64,000 nucleotides of DNA from Sphingomonadales bacterium (GTDB lineage: Bacteria > Pseudomonadota > Alphaproteobacteria > Sphingomonadales > Sphingomonadaceae), in NCBI GenBank assembly GCA_025352685.1, contig JANXSN010000079.1, forward strand, positions 1 through 64,000, in the 5' to 3' direction. The notes below the pieces were generated by a model. That model did no database searches. It saw only the letters and a list, made by a program, of their open reading frames with translations, and was not told where the DNA came from. Shown one piece after another: positions 1 to 8,370 of this stretch. How positions within the stretch are numbered: position 1 is the first letter of the stretch; every line of letters begins with the position of its first letter. A program made the position numbers and the translations under genes.

Positions 1-2
1 TC

Positions 3-3000
3 ATCGACGCTCTCGATGAAGTCGCGGCAAAAGCCGAAGGTGATCCCCTGCATAATGTCCTGAAGAAACTGGCGGAGCTGGGTCGCCCCCGTTTCGTTCT
101 GTCATGCCGGTCGGCTGAGTGGCAGGGCGCGTCGGCAAACAGGGAAATTGCTGACGACTATCAAAAATCGGCGATCGAGATGTGGTTCGAGCCGATTGGT
201 CCGCACGATGCGGCAGCATATCTTGCCAAGCATAAGGACGGCTCAGAGGCCGACCGTATAATCGCGGTGCTGGGCGATCAGGGCCTTTCAGACCTCTACG
301 CCATACCGCTTTTCCTGAAATTGCTATCAAAACTGGACGAGATTCCCGGATCGCGATCACAGCTCTACGCACTTGCCGTTCGTCAACTGCGGCAAGAACA
401 TAATGACGAGCATCGCAATTCTCCGCTCGCCAACCTTCCGGAAGACGAGGCGCTGGATGCGGCAGGCGCAGCGATGGCGATATGGCTGATAACCGGCAAG
501 GACGCGATTTCACGCGCAGCGCCGGGTACGGTTGATCCGCGTGATCTGCACCATACAGATGTTATCGCGCTACCGGGCGGAGCGGCGCTGCTAGCTGCCA
601 TGCAGAGTAATCTGTTCAAAGCCGCAGAACATGATGCGGACAGAATGGTCCCGCTCCACAAGACGATCGCTGAATATCTGGGCGCGCGCTGGCTGAGCCG
701 CCTGGTCGATCAAAATCAGCAAAGCCGACGGACTGCTGCGCGGCTGCTCGGCGCGATAAGCGCCGAAGGCGGCGTGCCCGCTTCGCTCCGTGGTCTTCAT
801 GCCTGGCTGGCCTATTTCAGCACTTCACTGGCACCGCAGGTCATAGCGACCGATCCATTCGGTGTGCTTCGCTACGGTGACGCTGCTGGACTCAGCCCCG
901 AACAAGGGCGCCAAATGCTGAGTTCACTGCACAGACGTGAACAGAATGACCCGTATTTCCGGGCCGGAGACTGGCGGCCAGTAAAGGCAAATGGACTCGT
1001 TCAGCTAGAGCTTCAACCAGACCTGTCAGCGCTTTTGACCGACCATGATGTTGGGCCGCAACTGAAGACCTTGCTGCTCGAAACGATCAGATCCACGTCC
1101 GTCGCCAAAACTCTCAAGAATGAGATTCAAGGGTTGATGCTGGATACGAAGGCGCACCGCGATGTCCGTATCGACGCTATCAAAGCGCTCGCTGCACTTG
1201 ATCACACTAACATCGACTGGCCAACCCAGGCCTGCGCATTCGTTGAACAAGATAGCGAGGCCTCCGCAGAGCTTGCCGCAGCCGTCGTTACGAATGTCGG
1301 CATCGACCATTTCGACGATAAACTGGTTGCCAGCGTCGTGATCGCGCGAGCGGGATTCAATCTCGCAGGAAAACAAAATCATCGTACCCGCTCGATCGGA
1401 TCGCTCTACCGAATGGGAGAATCCGTTCCCGATGATCGCTTGGCAGCAGTCGTGGACGCAATCTCCGAACTAATGCTGCCGCACTACGATCCGGCAAATG
1501 TCTGGTCCCAAGATCAGTGGGAAGCGCGCCATGAGATCGCGGATTTTGCAAATTCGTTGATCGAGCGGTTGCTCCAAGTGCAACCCGAAACCATCACCGC
1601 ATCGAGGCTCTGGGCTTGGCTTCGCGCTATCGGTCGCCAGCCTCAAGGGCGCGACCATCAGCCTGCCATTGCCGCCCTACTCGTAGATAATGACACACTA
1701 CGGCGTGAGGTTCAGCAGCTCGCTAGAATGGAACGGAACGTGCATCTGGAGTTCCACCGCTGGCAATTCCACTTACCCCATTTCTCATCGGGGTTGCAGC
1801 TCACGAACGAAGATGTGGTTTTCTATCTTGGCGAGTTGGTCAGGCACAACGCGCCCGGTGATCGCGATGACTGGATGTGGATGGTCGCCAATTTTCGCGG
1901 ACCGGAAGGGATTAGAGAAGACATCAAAAATCTTGCGAGACCCTACGCGCTAGGGGACGCGGAGTTGCTGAAATTCCTTCGTGCCAAGCCTAGCAAGAAG
2001 ATGCCTGATTGGGAGCGTCGGCAACTGCAACGTCAGCGGAAAGCGGATAAGAAACGGGTAGCGGAATTTGTCAAAAGCCGCGCGGCGTTCGCTGAAAATA
2101 TCGATGCCGTGAAGGCCGGCGAACTGGGCTGGATGTATAACTCCTCACTCGCCTATTTGGGTCGATTTCGCGATCTTGAACGCGAAGGCCTTCCCGGTGA
2201 TCGAGTCATCGAATGGCTGGGCGAAGATTTGGCGAGTGCCGTTTTCGAGGGGTTCGAGAGTGTCCTGCATCGCGATGACCTGCCAAACGCAACCCAGATT
2301 GCCGAAAGCTATGCCCAATCGAAAGTCTGGAACTTCATCCATGCGATGATCGCGGGTGCAGCCGAGCGCCATTTGTCTGGAAGAGGGTTCGATGGCCTTA
2401 AGCCCGAGCTGATCTCCGCCATTACGATGGGCGTCCAGCATTCATATTTCGATGAAAATTCCGGCCTCAAAGGATTGGGGGAAGCGCTGGAAGCGGAACT
2501 GATGAAAAGTCCGCACGATTTCGAAATTCACCTCCGAACCAAATTCGAGCCTCAGCTTCGCGCGAAGCTCACCCATGTCGATGGACTCTACGCACTCGCG
2601 CGGTCGACCGAATATCGCTCGTTATCAACCAGACTCGCTGCCGAATGGCTTGTCGCATATCCAGACTTACCGGCCGAAACCGAAAGTGAACTCGTCGATT
2701 GCCTCATCCGTGCGCCTGAATTCGAGCGTGACTATGCCACGACGCAATTGAAACAAATTCTGGCAAGCCGTCGCGCGGCTTCGGACCTGGATGACGAACG
2801 CCGGAGCATTTGGTTGGCCGTGGAATATACGGTGGATTTCCCAGCAATTTCCTCTACCTCCCCCAGCGTCTCGTCCGACAATCGCACACTTCTTTGGTCT
2901 TTCAGCCGGTGGTTCTACCAGCGTTTCAATGGCGACCCAGAAGACTTGATGGCTACGCCTGCCCAGCTTGCATATCTGGTTCGGACTTTCACGCCATTCT

Positions 3001-3827
3001 GGCCCTATTGTGAGCGGCCCGGCGGCGTAACCTCTGGCGACAAAAACCCCTGGGACGCTACCGATCTCCTGAATTGGGCGATTGGACGCCTTGGCGACGA
3101 TCCCTCTGATCACGCAGTGGCGGCGTTGACCGATCTGCGTTCCGAAGTCGCGGGGCGGTATGCTATCAGTCTGCGATCCGCGATCGCCAACCAGCGACGC
3201 ATTCGTGTCGAAGCCCACTTCCAGCCGCCATCCATCCAGGAACTTCGCGCGATATTGGCTGATCGAGCGCCGCAATCGGCCGCGGACGTTCAAGCTATTG
3301 TCTTGGATGTAATGGCCGAACTGAATGGACGATTGCGCGGCGATCCGACTAATCCGGTGAACAATTTCTACGACGACGCTGGCGCTCCTCGTGAGGAAAA
3401 TGCCTGCCGTGACCAGATGCTCATCGCGCTTGGTACGCTTCCCTACACCATCACCTTTCTGCCGGAAGTAGCCGCACCGCAAGCGAAGCGATGTGATGCG
3501 GCCTTTTCATATGGACATTTTCGCGTCCCACTCGAAGCCAAACGGCAATGGCACAGGGAGCTATGGAACGCAGCCTCGTCGCAACTGGATGCGCTGTACG
3601 CCAGCGATCATGCGGCAGACGGGAAGGGTATTTATGTCGTTTTCTGGTTTGGCCCCAATGTCGCCGGTGGCCATCGGATTCCGCGACACCCGGAAGGCCA
3701 GCCTGCGCCAACAACACCGCAGGAGTTGGAAACGATGCTGCAAGCATTGCTACCAGCAGGCCGAGACAGCGACATCGCGATCATGGTCCTAGATTGCACC
3801 AGACCGATAAAAGCCTCTAAAAAATGA
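3..3827 (+). CDS. STAND/NACHT-type NTPase with C-terminal PD-(D/E)XK-like nuclease (5' truncated)
   Basis: The reading frame is open from the first bases of the window, so the start and the Walker A loop lie outside. The visible part opens with a Walker B-like IDALDE, then a sensor-like FVLSCR (about nt 93), an IPLFLKLL segment (about nt 303) and LHKTIAEYL (about nt 655). These are the usual order of NACHT/STAND ATPase and winged-helix motifs. About 850 residues of helical, repeat-like sequence follow with no domain I recognise, as in sensor regions of Avs/bNACHT proteins. Counting from the ATG at 180, D1106, E1119 and K1121 form a D-x12-ExK pattern like a PD-(D/E)XK nuclease core. It overlaps the next gene by ATGA. 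The STAND identity is fairly secure; the nuclease and anti-phage role are inferred. Confidence 0.75.
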   Translation: MDALDEVAAKAEGDPLHNVLKKLAELGRPRFVLSCRSAEWQGASANREIADDYQKSAIEMWFEPIGPHDAAAYLAKHKDGSEADRIIAVLGDQGLSDLYAIPLFLKLLSKLDEIPGSRSQLYALAVRQLRQEHNDEHRNSPLANLPEDEALDAAGAAMAIWLITGKDAISRAAPGTVDPRDLHHTDVIALPGGAALLAAMQSNLFKAAEHDADRMVPLHKTIAEYLGARWLSRLVDQNQQSRRTAARLLGAISAEGGVPASLRGLHAWLAYFSTSLAPQVIATDPFGVLRYGDAAGLSPEQGRQMLSSLHRREQNDPYFRAGDWRPVKANGLVQLELQPDLSALLTDHDVGPQLKTLLLETIRSTSVAKTLKNEIQGLMLDTKAHRDVRIDAIKALAALDHTNIDWPTQACAFVEQDSEASAELAAAVVTNVGIDHFDDKLVASVVIARAGFNLAGKQNHRTRSIGSLYRMGESVPDDRLAAVVDAISELMLPHYDPANVWSQDQWEARHEIADFANSLIERLLQVQPETITASRLWAWLRAIGRQPQGRDHQPAIAALLVDNDTLRREVQQLARMERNVHLEFHRWQFHLPHFSSGLQLTNEDVVFYLGELVRHNAPGDRDDWMWMVANFRGPEGIREDIKNLARPYALGDAELLKFLRAKPSKKMPDWERRQLQRQRKADKKRVAEFVKSRAAFAENIDAVKAGELGWMYNSSLAYLGRFRDLEREGLPGDRVIEWLGEDLASAVFEGFESVLHRDDLPNATQIAESYAQSKVWNFIHAMIAGAAERHLSGRGFDGLKPELISAITMGVQHSYFDENSGLKGLGEALEAELMKSPHDFEIHLRTKFEPQLRAKLTHVDGLYALARSTEYRSLSTRLAAEWLVAYPDLPAETESELVDCLIRAPEFERDYATTQLKQILASRRAASDLDDERRSIWLAVEYTVDFPAISSTSPSVSSDNRTLLWSFSRWFYQRFNGDPEDLMATPAQLAYLVRTFTPFWPYCERPGGVTSGDKNPWDATDLLNWAIGRLGDDPSDHAVAALTDLRSEVAGRYAISLRSAIANQRRIRVEAHFQPPSIQELRAILADRAPQSAADVQAIVLDVMAELNGRLRGDPTNPVNNFYDDAGAPREENACRDQMLIALGTLPYTITFLPEVAAPQAKRCDAAFSYGHFRVPLEAKRQWHRELWNAASSQLDALYASDHAADGKGIYVVFWFGPNVAGGHRIPRHPEGQPAPTTPQELETMLQALLPAGRDSDIAIMVLDCTRPIKASKK

Positions 3828-5077
3828 AGCGCGATATCGTCAGGGATTTATCCGACCAGATACGCAAAAAATTCGAATCGGTTGACTGTGTCGTCCTTCT
3901 GGGACCGCGCCAAGTCGGCAAGACTTATCTCTCGCGGGGGCTCATTAAGGATAGCGGCCCACACGGTCAGTATCTCGACCTTGCAAGCGGCGCGGCAGAT
4001 CATGTGGTTGCTAATCTCGGCACCTATCTCGACGAAAATGCGGGACGTCTCATCGTCCTCGACGAGGCCCAGGCCCGCCCGGAACTTTTCCCAAATTTGC
4101 GCCACTGGCTAGATCAGCCTCGACCGCCTGACCATATCGCGCCAAAGATACTCCTTCTTGGTTCTGCGTCGGCGTTTCTCCAACGACTTGCCGCCGAGAG
4201 TCTTGGAGGCCGCTATGCGTTTGCCGATCTCACTGCGTTTCAGTTGGGTGAAATAGAAACGGCAAAGCCAGACCTTGCAGCAGCAAGCGAAATCGGAACT
4301 GTCTCAGAAGTCGCTACCGTAGAACTTTCGGGAGACCAGGACACCACGCGGCTTTGGCTGCGCGGTGGGTGGCCGCTGGCATATTTCGACGAGGACGATC
4401 AGGTCAGTATCCAGAGGCGTCAGGACTTTGTTCGTTCCTACATAGAACACGACATTCCTGCTTTCGACGTAGCGGCTGGTAGCGACAAGATCGGGGAGTT
4501 CTGGAACGCTATTGCTCGCAACCAAGGGCAGCCATTTCATTCCGGCGGCTTCGGTGCGATGCAGGTAAAGGCTGAAACAGCGGAACGATACATTCGATGT
4601 CTCGAACGATTGCATCTGCTGCGGCTTCTCAAGCCGTGGTTCTCCAATATCGAAAAGCGCCACACAAGGAACCCGCGCGCCTATGTTCGCGACAGCGGGC
4701 TGTTGCACGCGTTGCTCGGACTATCGACCCATGAGGCGCTGATTGCCGACCCTCTGGCTGGTAAAAGCTGGGAGGGTTTCGTGATCGAAACTCTGGTCGT
4801 GGCGCGAGGCCGTGACGATGCAGCCTTTTTCTATAGAGATGAAAATCAGAAAGAAATTGATCTTGTTCTGGAGTTCGAGGGGAAACGCCGTTGGGCCATC
4901 GAAATCAAGCTGGGTTCCGATCCCGATGTGCGGGCTGGGTTTCATGCCGCTGCTGAAGCTGTCGGTGCCGAACGTCGTGTGGTCGTGCTCGGCGGGTCGC
5001 ATTCGTCAAGCCAATCCAAAGACATTGATGCGATGACTTTGCAAGATGCGATGCGGGAAGTCAGCGCCCATTCCTAA
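3824..5077 (+). CDS. AAA ATPase with DUF4143 C-terminal domain
   Basis: A 417-residue protein. Walker A is GPRQVGKT (residues 27-34) and Walker B is LIVLDEAQ (76-83), typical of the AAA_14 plus DUF4143 family. The C-terminal part has KEIDLVLE and then WAIEIK (about 342-361), a D...ExK arrangement consistent with the restriction-endonuclease-like fold attributed to DUF4143. The start codon overlaps the stop of the STAND gene by four bases, so the two are probably translationally coupled and stoichiometric. The family is common in mobile and defence neighbourhoods but its biochemical role is mostly unknown. Here it could be a regulator, antitoxin-like partner or second effector of the STAND protein, but the sequence does not decide. 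No signal peptide or membrane segment is seen. Confidence 0.85.
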   Translation: MKRDIVRDLSDQIRKKFESVDCVVLLGPRQVGKTYLSRGLIKDSGPHGQYLDLASGAADHVVANLGTYLDENAGRLIVLDEAQARPELFPNLRHWLDQPRPPDHIAPKILLLGSASAFLQRLAAESLGGRYAFADLTAFQLGEIETAKPDLAAASEIGTVSEVATVELSGDQDTTRLWLRGGWPLAYFDEDDQVSIQRRQDFVRSYIEHDIPAFDVAAGSDKIGEFWNAIARNQGQPFHSGGFGAMQVKAETAERYIRCLERLHLLRLLKPWFSNIEKRHTRNPRAYVRDSGLLHALLGLSTHEALIADPLAGKSWEGFVIETLVVARGRDDAAFFYRDENQKEIDLVLEFEGKRRWAIEIKLGSDPDVRAGFHAAAEAVGAERRVVVLGGSHSSSQSKDIDAMTLQDAMREVSAHS

Positions 5078-5168
5078 TGCTTTCTACGGAAAATTGGGTG
5101 AAACACTTTGCGGTGCACGGACGAGGCGATGGCCACTCCCGAACAACCTCTTCCGTTGACAAAGACTA

Positions 5169-6581
5169 TTACTTGGCCATCAGATCAGTCAGATACTCCG
5201 AAGCCGGTTCAACACCGGAAACTATCAAACGATCCCGTGCACGGGTGCAGGCGACATAAAGGAGACGGCGCTCGGTTTCATAGATGTCGTCCATTTCGGC
5301 GTCGTCGGCAGCGTCTTCGATCCGCGCATCGAGTGGCAAAACACCCTCGTCGCAGGCCATCACTACGACCGCCCGAAATTCCAGACCTTTCGCAAGATGC
5401 ATGACGTTGACTGTCATGTCGTCGGCTCCGGCAATTCCCGCAACACTGGATTTGGCGCGATCGACCAATCCAGGTGTTCGGACGAAGATACCGATCTCCG
5501 TTGGCAAAATGCCGTCGGCGATGGCCGCTTCAACAAAAGCGCGAACCGCAGCGATTTCGTCAGCTTGCGATACGGAAACCACAACTGCCGGCTCCGGCCC
5601 ATCAAACACCGAAATCGTGCCGCGCCGTTCATCCTCGATGCCGTCAACATCGCGCAAAACGAAGGGTAACAGTCGGTCGGCGGATTGGCGGATTTGTTGC
5701 GAGGTGCGGTAACAGACTTTGAGGGTGAAAGACCGTCCGCGCACATCGACGCCAAGGCTCTTCCATGAGTACGGATGCTGGAAGATTCGCTGCCCAAGAT
5801 CCCCTGCGAGAAACAAGGCATCGGCATGATCTGGAGCGATTGCGGCGAAGAAGCGGAGTTCGGATGGGCCAAGGTCTTGCGCCTCGTCGATCACGATATG
5901 ATCGAACGGCTTTGTGGATTTGCCCGCAAAACGCGCCGCAAGCAGGGAGAAAACCGCTGCCCAGGTCGTGTATCGCTCGGCCTGCAACGCCGCGCGCACC
6001 GCAGCAAAGATCGGCCACAGCCGTTCGCGCTGCTTGGGGCCGAGCCTGCTCTTGCGCCCCATGCGTTGCACGGCGACATAATCATCGAGCGTCCCGATGC
6101 TCCAGGCGTCAACGACGTTGACCCATTCGGAAAGCAGAAAGCGATCCGAAAATCCCTTCACATCGGCGGCGGAAGCCGCAGCCATGATCCGGTCGCGAAG
6201 CAGCGTCTCCGATGCAATCCGGGGACGCACGCCAAATTCGAGCTGATGCAACTGATCGGCGATGCCCTGAAACGAGGCGGTCGTGATACGCGGAACGATG
6301 GTGCCGGTATCGGGCGCAAGCACCGATACCTTCGCAGTCAGCGCGTCAGCGAGCGGCTGAGAAAAGCTCGCCAACAAAATCCGCGCCGCTGGGGTCTCCC
6401 GTGCCAGCCGCACGGCGCGGTGCAGCGCGACAACGGTTTTGCCCGTACCAGCCGAACACGCCACGCGCGCTGTGCCAGCATAGCGGCGCTCGACAATCTC
6501 GCGCTGCGAGGGGTGAAGAAACACCCCCCATTTTTCCCACGGATACCTTGGCCACCGAAGAACCGAGACCACCGAGCGCAT
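5169..6581 (-). CDS. UvrD/Rep-like superfamily 1 helicase, probably N-terminally truncated
   Basis: A 470-residue protein with the SF1A motif series: SAGTGKT (43-49), IDEAQD (231-236), AGDLGQ, YRTSQQI, the motif V-like HLAKGLEF and the motif VI-like YVACTRARDRL near the C-terminus. It would unwind or translocate on DNA using ATP. In relatives I recall, the segment PWEKWGVFLHPSQ is internal and is preceded by roughly 200 further residues. Here only 13 residues precede it, and an in-frame TAG sits immediately upstream of the ATG. A missing N-terminal domain is therefore likely. It converges on the DUF4143 gene (91 bp between stops) and its 5' end lies about 115 bp from the tRNA-Val 3' end. It may be a remnant or a functional core. 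Confidence 0.8.
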   Translation of the reverse strand: MRSVVSVLRWPRYPWEKWGVFLHPSQREIVERRYAGTARVACSAGTGKTVVALHRAVRLARETPAARILLASFSQPLADALTAKVSVLAPDTGTIVPRITTASFQGIADQLHQLEFGVRPRIASETLLRDRIMAAASAADVKGFSDRFLLSEWVNVVDAWSIGTLDDYVAVQRMGRKSRLGPKQRERLWPIFAAVRAALQAERYTTWAAVFSLLAARFAGKSTKPFDHIVIDEAQDLGPSELRFFAAIAPDHADALFLAGDLGQRIFQHPYSWKSLGVDVRGRSFTLKVCYRTSQQIRQSADRLLPFVLRDVDGIEDERRGTISVFDGPEPAVVVSVSQADEIAAVRAFVEAAIADGILPTEIGIFVRTPGLVDRAKSSVAGIAGADDMTVNVMHLAKGLEFRAVVVMACDEGVLPLDARIEDAADDAEMDDIYETERRLLYVACTRARDRLIVSGVEPASEYLTDLMAK

Positions 6582-6639
6582 CTACGCTCGGTACACGCCT
6601 TCATTTATGAAGGATGCCGCCGACGCTTTGGACTGGTAA

Positions 6640-6673
6640 CCGGTACACACGTACCGGACGCCCCCTGTGGGGG
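6640..6673. other. Two adjacent perfect hairpins between tRNA-Val and the helicase
   Basis: Bases 6640-6657 form a 7-bp stem (CCGGTAC/GTACCGG) with an ACAC loop. Bases 6661-6673 form a 5-bp C/G stem with a TGT loop. Neither is followed by a T tract on either strand. They sit just downstream of the tRNA and may terminate or process the tRNA transcript, or mark the island edge. Confidence 0.5.
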
Positions 6674-6697
6674 AATATGCTAAGGCATTGATTTGTG

Positions 6698-6772
6698 TGG
6701 TGGGCGTGGCAAGGATTGAACTTGCGACCCCTGCGATGTCAACACAGTGCTCTACCACTGAGCTACACGCCC
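6698..6772 (-). tRNA. tRNA-Val (anticodon GAC)
   Basis: The minus strand folds as a complete cloverleaf. The acceptor stem is GGGCGTG/CACGCCC, the D arm GCTC-AGTGGTA-GAGC, the anticodon stem CTGTG/CGCAG (one T-G pair) with loop TTGACAT, and the T arm GCAAG-TTCAATC-CTTGC. The discriminator is A and the 3' CCA is encoded in the genome. The anticodon GAC reads valine codons GUC and GUU. The 3' end faces the helicase and STAND cluster, the usual geometry for an island integrated at a tRNA. No second copy of the tRNA 3' end was found in the window. Confidence 0.95.
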
Positions 6773-6841
6773 ACACGGGGGGTTAGGCGGCGTCCCCTAG
6801 CGTCGTCGATGCGGGTACGCAACCGCCTAAAGCGACACCCC

Positions 6842-7219
6842 CTAAAGCGAGTCGGCGTTAGCCCCGGCAAACATGCGGTTGATCTCGAGGACGAGGTCGC
6901 GAAGGTGGAATGGCTTGGACAGGACTTTGGCCTGCGGCAACGTCTGACCCGCCCGCAGCGTCACTGCCGAAAAACCGGTGATGAACATAACGCGCATCTC
7001 AGGCACGAGGATCGAAACTTTCTGGGCCAACTCGATCCCGTCCATTTCAGGCATGACAATATCGGTCAGCAGCAGGTCGAACAACTCGCCCGCCACAACT
7101 TTTTCAAGGGCAGCCGTCCCCCGATCAACCGACTCAACGGCATAGCCCGACCTCTCCAGCGCACGCGCCAAGTAGACGCGCATCGCTTCGTCATCTTCGG
7201 CCAACAATATCCGAATCAT
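6842..7219 (-). CDS. cpdR: CpdR-type single-domain response regulator
   Basis: A 125-residue receiver domain with no output domain. The acidic pocket is E8-D9-D10, the phosphoacceptor is D53 in LLTDIVMPEMDG, with T81 (FITGF) and K102 (SKPF) as the conserved partners. The sequence closely matches the alphaproteobacterial CpdR family. In Caulobacter, unphosphorylated CpdR brings ClpXP to the pole and promotes degradation of cell-cycle regulators such as PdeA. It receives phosphate through the CckA-ChpT relay. The internal ATG at 7219 is chosen because it starts exactly at the receiver fold and has a GAGG upstream. A longer frame to 7381 would overlap the divergent gene. It is divergent from the N-formylglutamate amidohydrolase, a frequent neighbour in this class. 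Confidence 0.93.
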   Translation of the reverse strand: MIRILLAEDDEAMRVYLARALERSGYAVESVDRGTAALEKVVAGELFDLLLTDIVMPEMDGIELAQKVSILVPEMRVMFITGFSAVTLRAGQTLPQAKVLSKPFHLRDLVLEINRMFAGANADSL

Positions 7220-7330
7220 CGCTTGCCTCGGTGTCCCGTCGACGCCAACCGCCGATCCGAATGCTTTTATGCGCTTCCAAGTTAAGATTTTCCAGTGCGC
7301 CCAACCAAATGACGCGATAGGCTCGCAACG

Positions 7331-8188
7331 GTGAAAAGAATTTTCGAGCACCATAACGCCGGTCCGACCACCAAGGCGCAACGGTCAGTGTGCCTGTCTG
7401 TGCCCCACGCCGGTCGGGAGTATCCCGACTGGGCGGCAGATGCCTTGAATGTGCCGATAGCAAAAACAAGACCGCTTGAGGATCGTTATGCCGATGCATT
7501 GGTCGGTCAAGCGATCGCTCGGGGTTACACGACCCTTGTTGCCCGAGTCCCGCGCCTGATCGTCGATCTCAACCGCGCAGAGACCGACTTCGAAGCGGCC
7601 ACGGTAAGCGGTCGGAGCATCTTGGCCGCTCGCCCGTCGGCACGCGCCCGGAGCGGTCTTGGCCTGGTGCCTGACCGACTCGGCGCTGTCGGCCAGTTAT
7701 GGAAGGTCCGTCTGTCCGCAAGCGACCTTACCGCACGAATTGCCAAATTTCATCGACCGTTTCACCGAGCGCTCGATGATGCGCTGGATGCCGCGCACGC
7801 GTGCCACGGTTTTGCGGTCTTACTCGATGTGCATTCGATGCCATCGCTGCCGGGCGAACACCCCGCCGATGTCGTGATCGGCGATCTTTACGGGCGTGCC
7901 GCTGACCCCGTTCTTGCGACATGCGCAAGCGAACTACTGTCGGCGCATGGGCTGCGCGTCAGCCACAATCAGCCTTATGCCGGCGGATATATTCTCGAAC
8001 GCCACACGCGACCAAAGGCGGGGATCCACGGCCTGCAGATCGAAATTGACCGGCGGCTCTATCTTGATACCAAACTCGATTTGCCCGGCGAAGGCGCAGC
8101 CCGGATTGCCGGAATTATCGCCGACCTCGCCGACGTCGTGTCCCAACGCACGGCGTGTCTACGGCGCTGGCCCATCGCCGCCGAATAA
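7331..8188 (+). CDS. N-formylglutamate amidohydrolase family protein
   Basis: A 285-residue cytoplasmic enzyme of the N-formylglutamate deformylase/amidohydrolase family, which hydrolyses N-formylglutamate to glutamate and formate, the last step of one histidine degradation route. Family hallmarks are the N-terminal SVPHAGREYPD, the segment LIVDLNRAE, the metal-site-like LLDVHSMPS and the late GLQIEIDRRLY. No other hut genes are nearby, so a role in histidine use is unproven, and other N-formyl or N-acyl amino acids are possible substrates. The gene diverges from cpdR across about 110 bp. A strong hairpin follows its stop by three bases, but the T-rich side of that hairpin faces the opposite strand. 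Confidence 0.88.
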   Translation: MKRIFEHHNAGPTTKAQRSVCLSVPHAGREYPDWAADALNVPIAKTRPLEDRYADALVGQAIARGYTTLVARVPRLIVDLNRAETDFEAATVSGRSILAARPSARARSGLGLVPDRLGAVGQLWKVRLSASDLTARIAKFHRPFHRALDDALDAAHACHGFAVLLDVHSMPSLPGEHPADVVIGDLYGRAADPVLATCASELLSAHGLRVSHNQPYAGGYILERHTRPKAGIHGLQIEIDRRLYLDTKLDLPGEGAARIAGIIADLADVVSQRTACLRRWPIAAE

Positions 8189-8285
8189 AGCGCCACCATG
8201 TGCTTTCGCACATGGTGGCCAGGTTCAGGGAGGAGACACGCAGCTGGACAAAGTCCGAGGCGTGCCAACCGGGCGCGAAAGGGGG
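8184..8285 (-). ncRNA. Candidate small RNA with anti-Shine-Dalgarno motif and terminator hairpin
   Basis: Read on the minus strand, a single-stranded TCTCCTCCC (plus 8228-8236) is followed by a perfect 12-bp stem, GCCACCATGTGC/GCACATGGTGGC (8192-8219), capped by a GAAA tetraloop. A short T-rich tail, GCTTTATTC, follows. A CU-rich anti-SD stretch next to a GNRA-capped terminator is the layout of alphaproteobacterial trans-acting RNAs such as the suhB and alpha-r14 families. The 5' end is a guess. It may instead simply be the terminator of the upstream sapC gene. I found no coding sequence here. Confidence 0.4.
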
Positions 8286-8370
8286 GACGCGCCAGCAGTC
8301 GTAGCAAAGATAGGCCCCAGCAATCGAGACTTCAAGACCATGCGTATTGCGGCAGTGCAATATTATGAGG

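Noticed and set aside
2667-3482. A 271-codon minus-strand open frame inside the STAND gene
   Set aside because: It mirrors a well-supported gene on the other strand and has no family motif.
5077-5259. A 60-codon plus-strand frame starting at the DUF4143 stop
   Set aside because: It runs into the helicase gene on the other strand, has no ribosome site and no protein character.
5775-6683. A 302-codon plus-strand frame opposite the helicase
   Set aside because: The helicase strand carries all SF1 motifs; this frame is its antisense and is rich in arginine and glycine.
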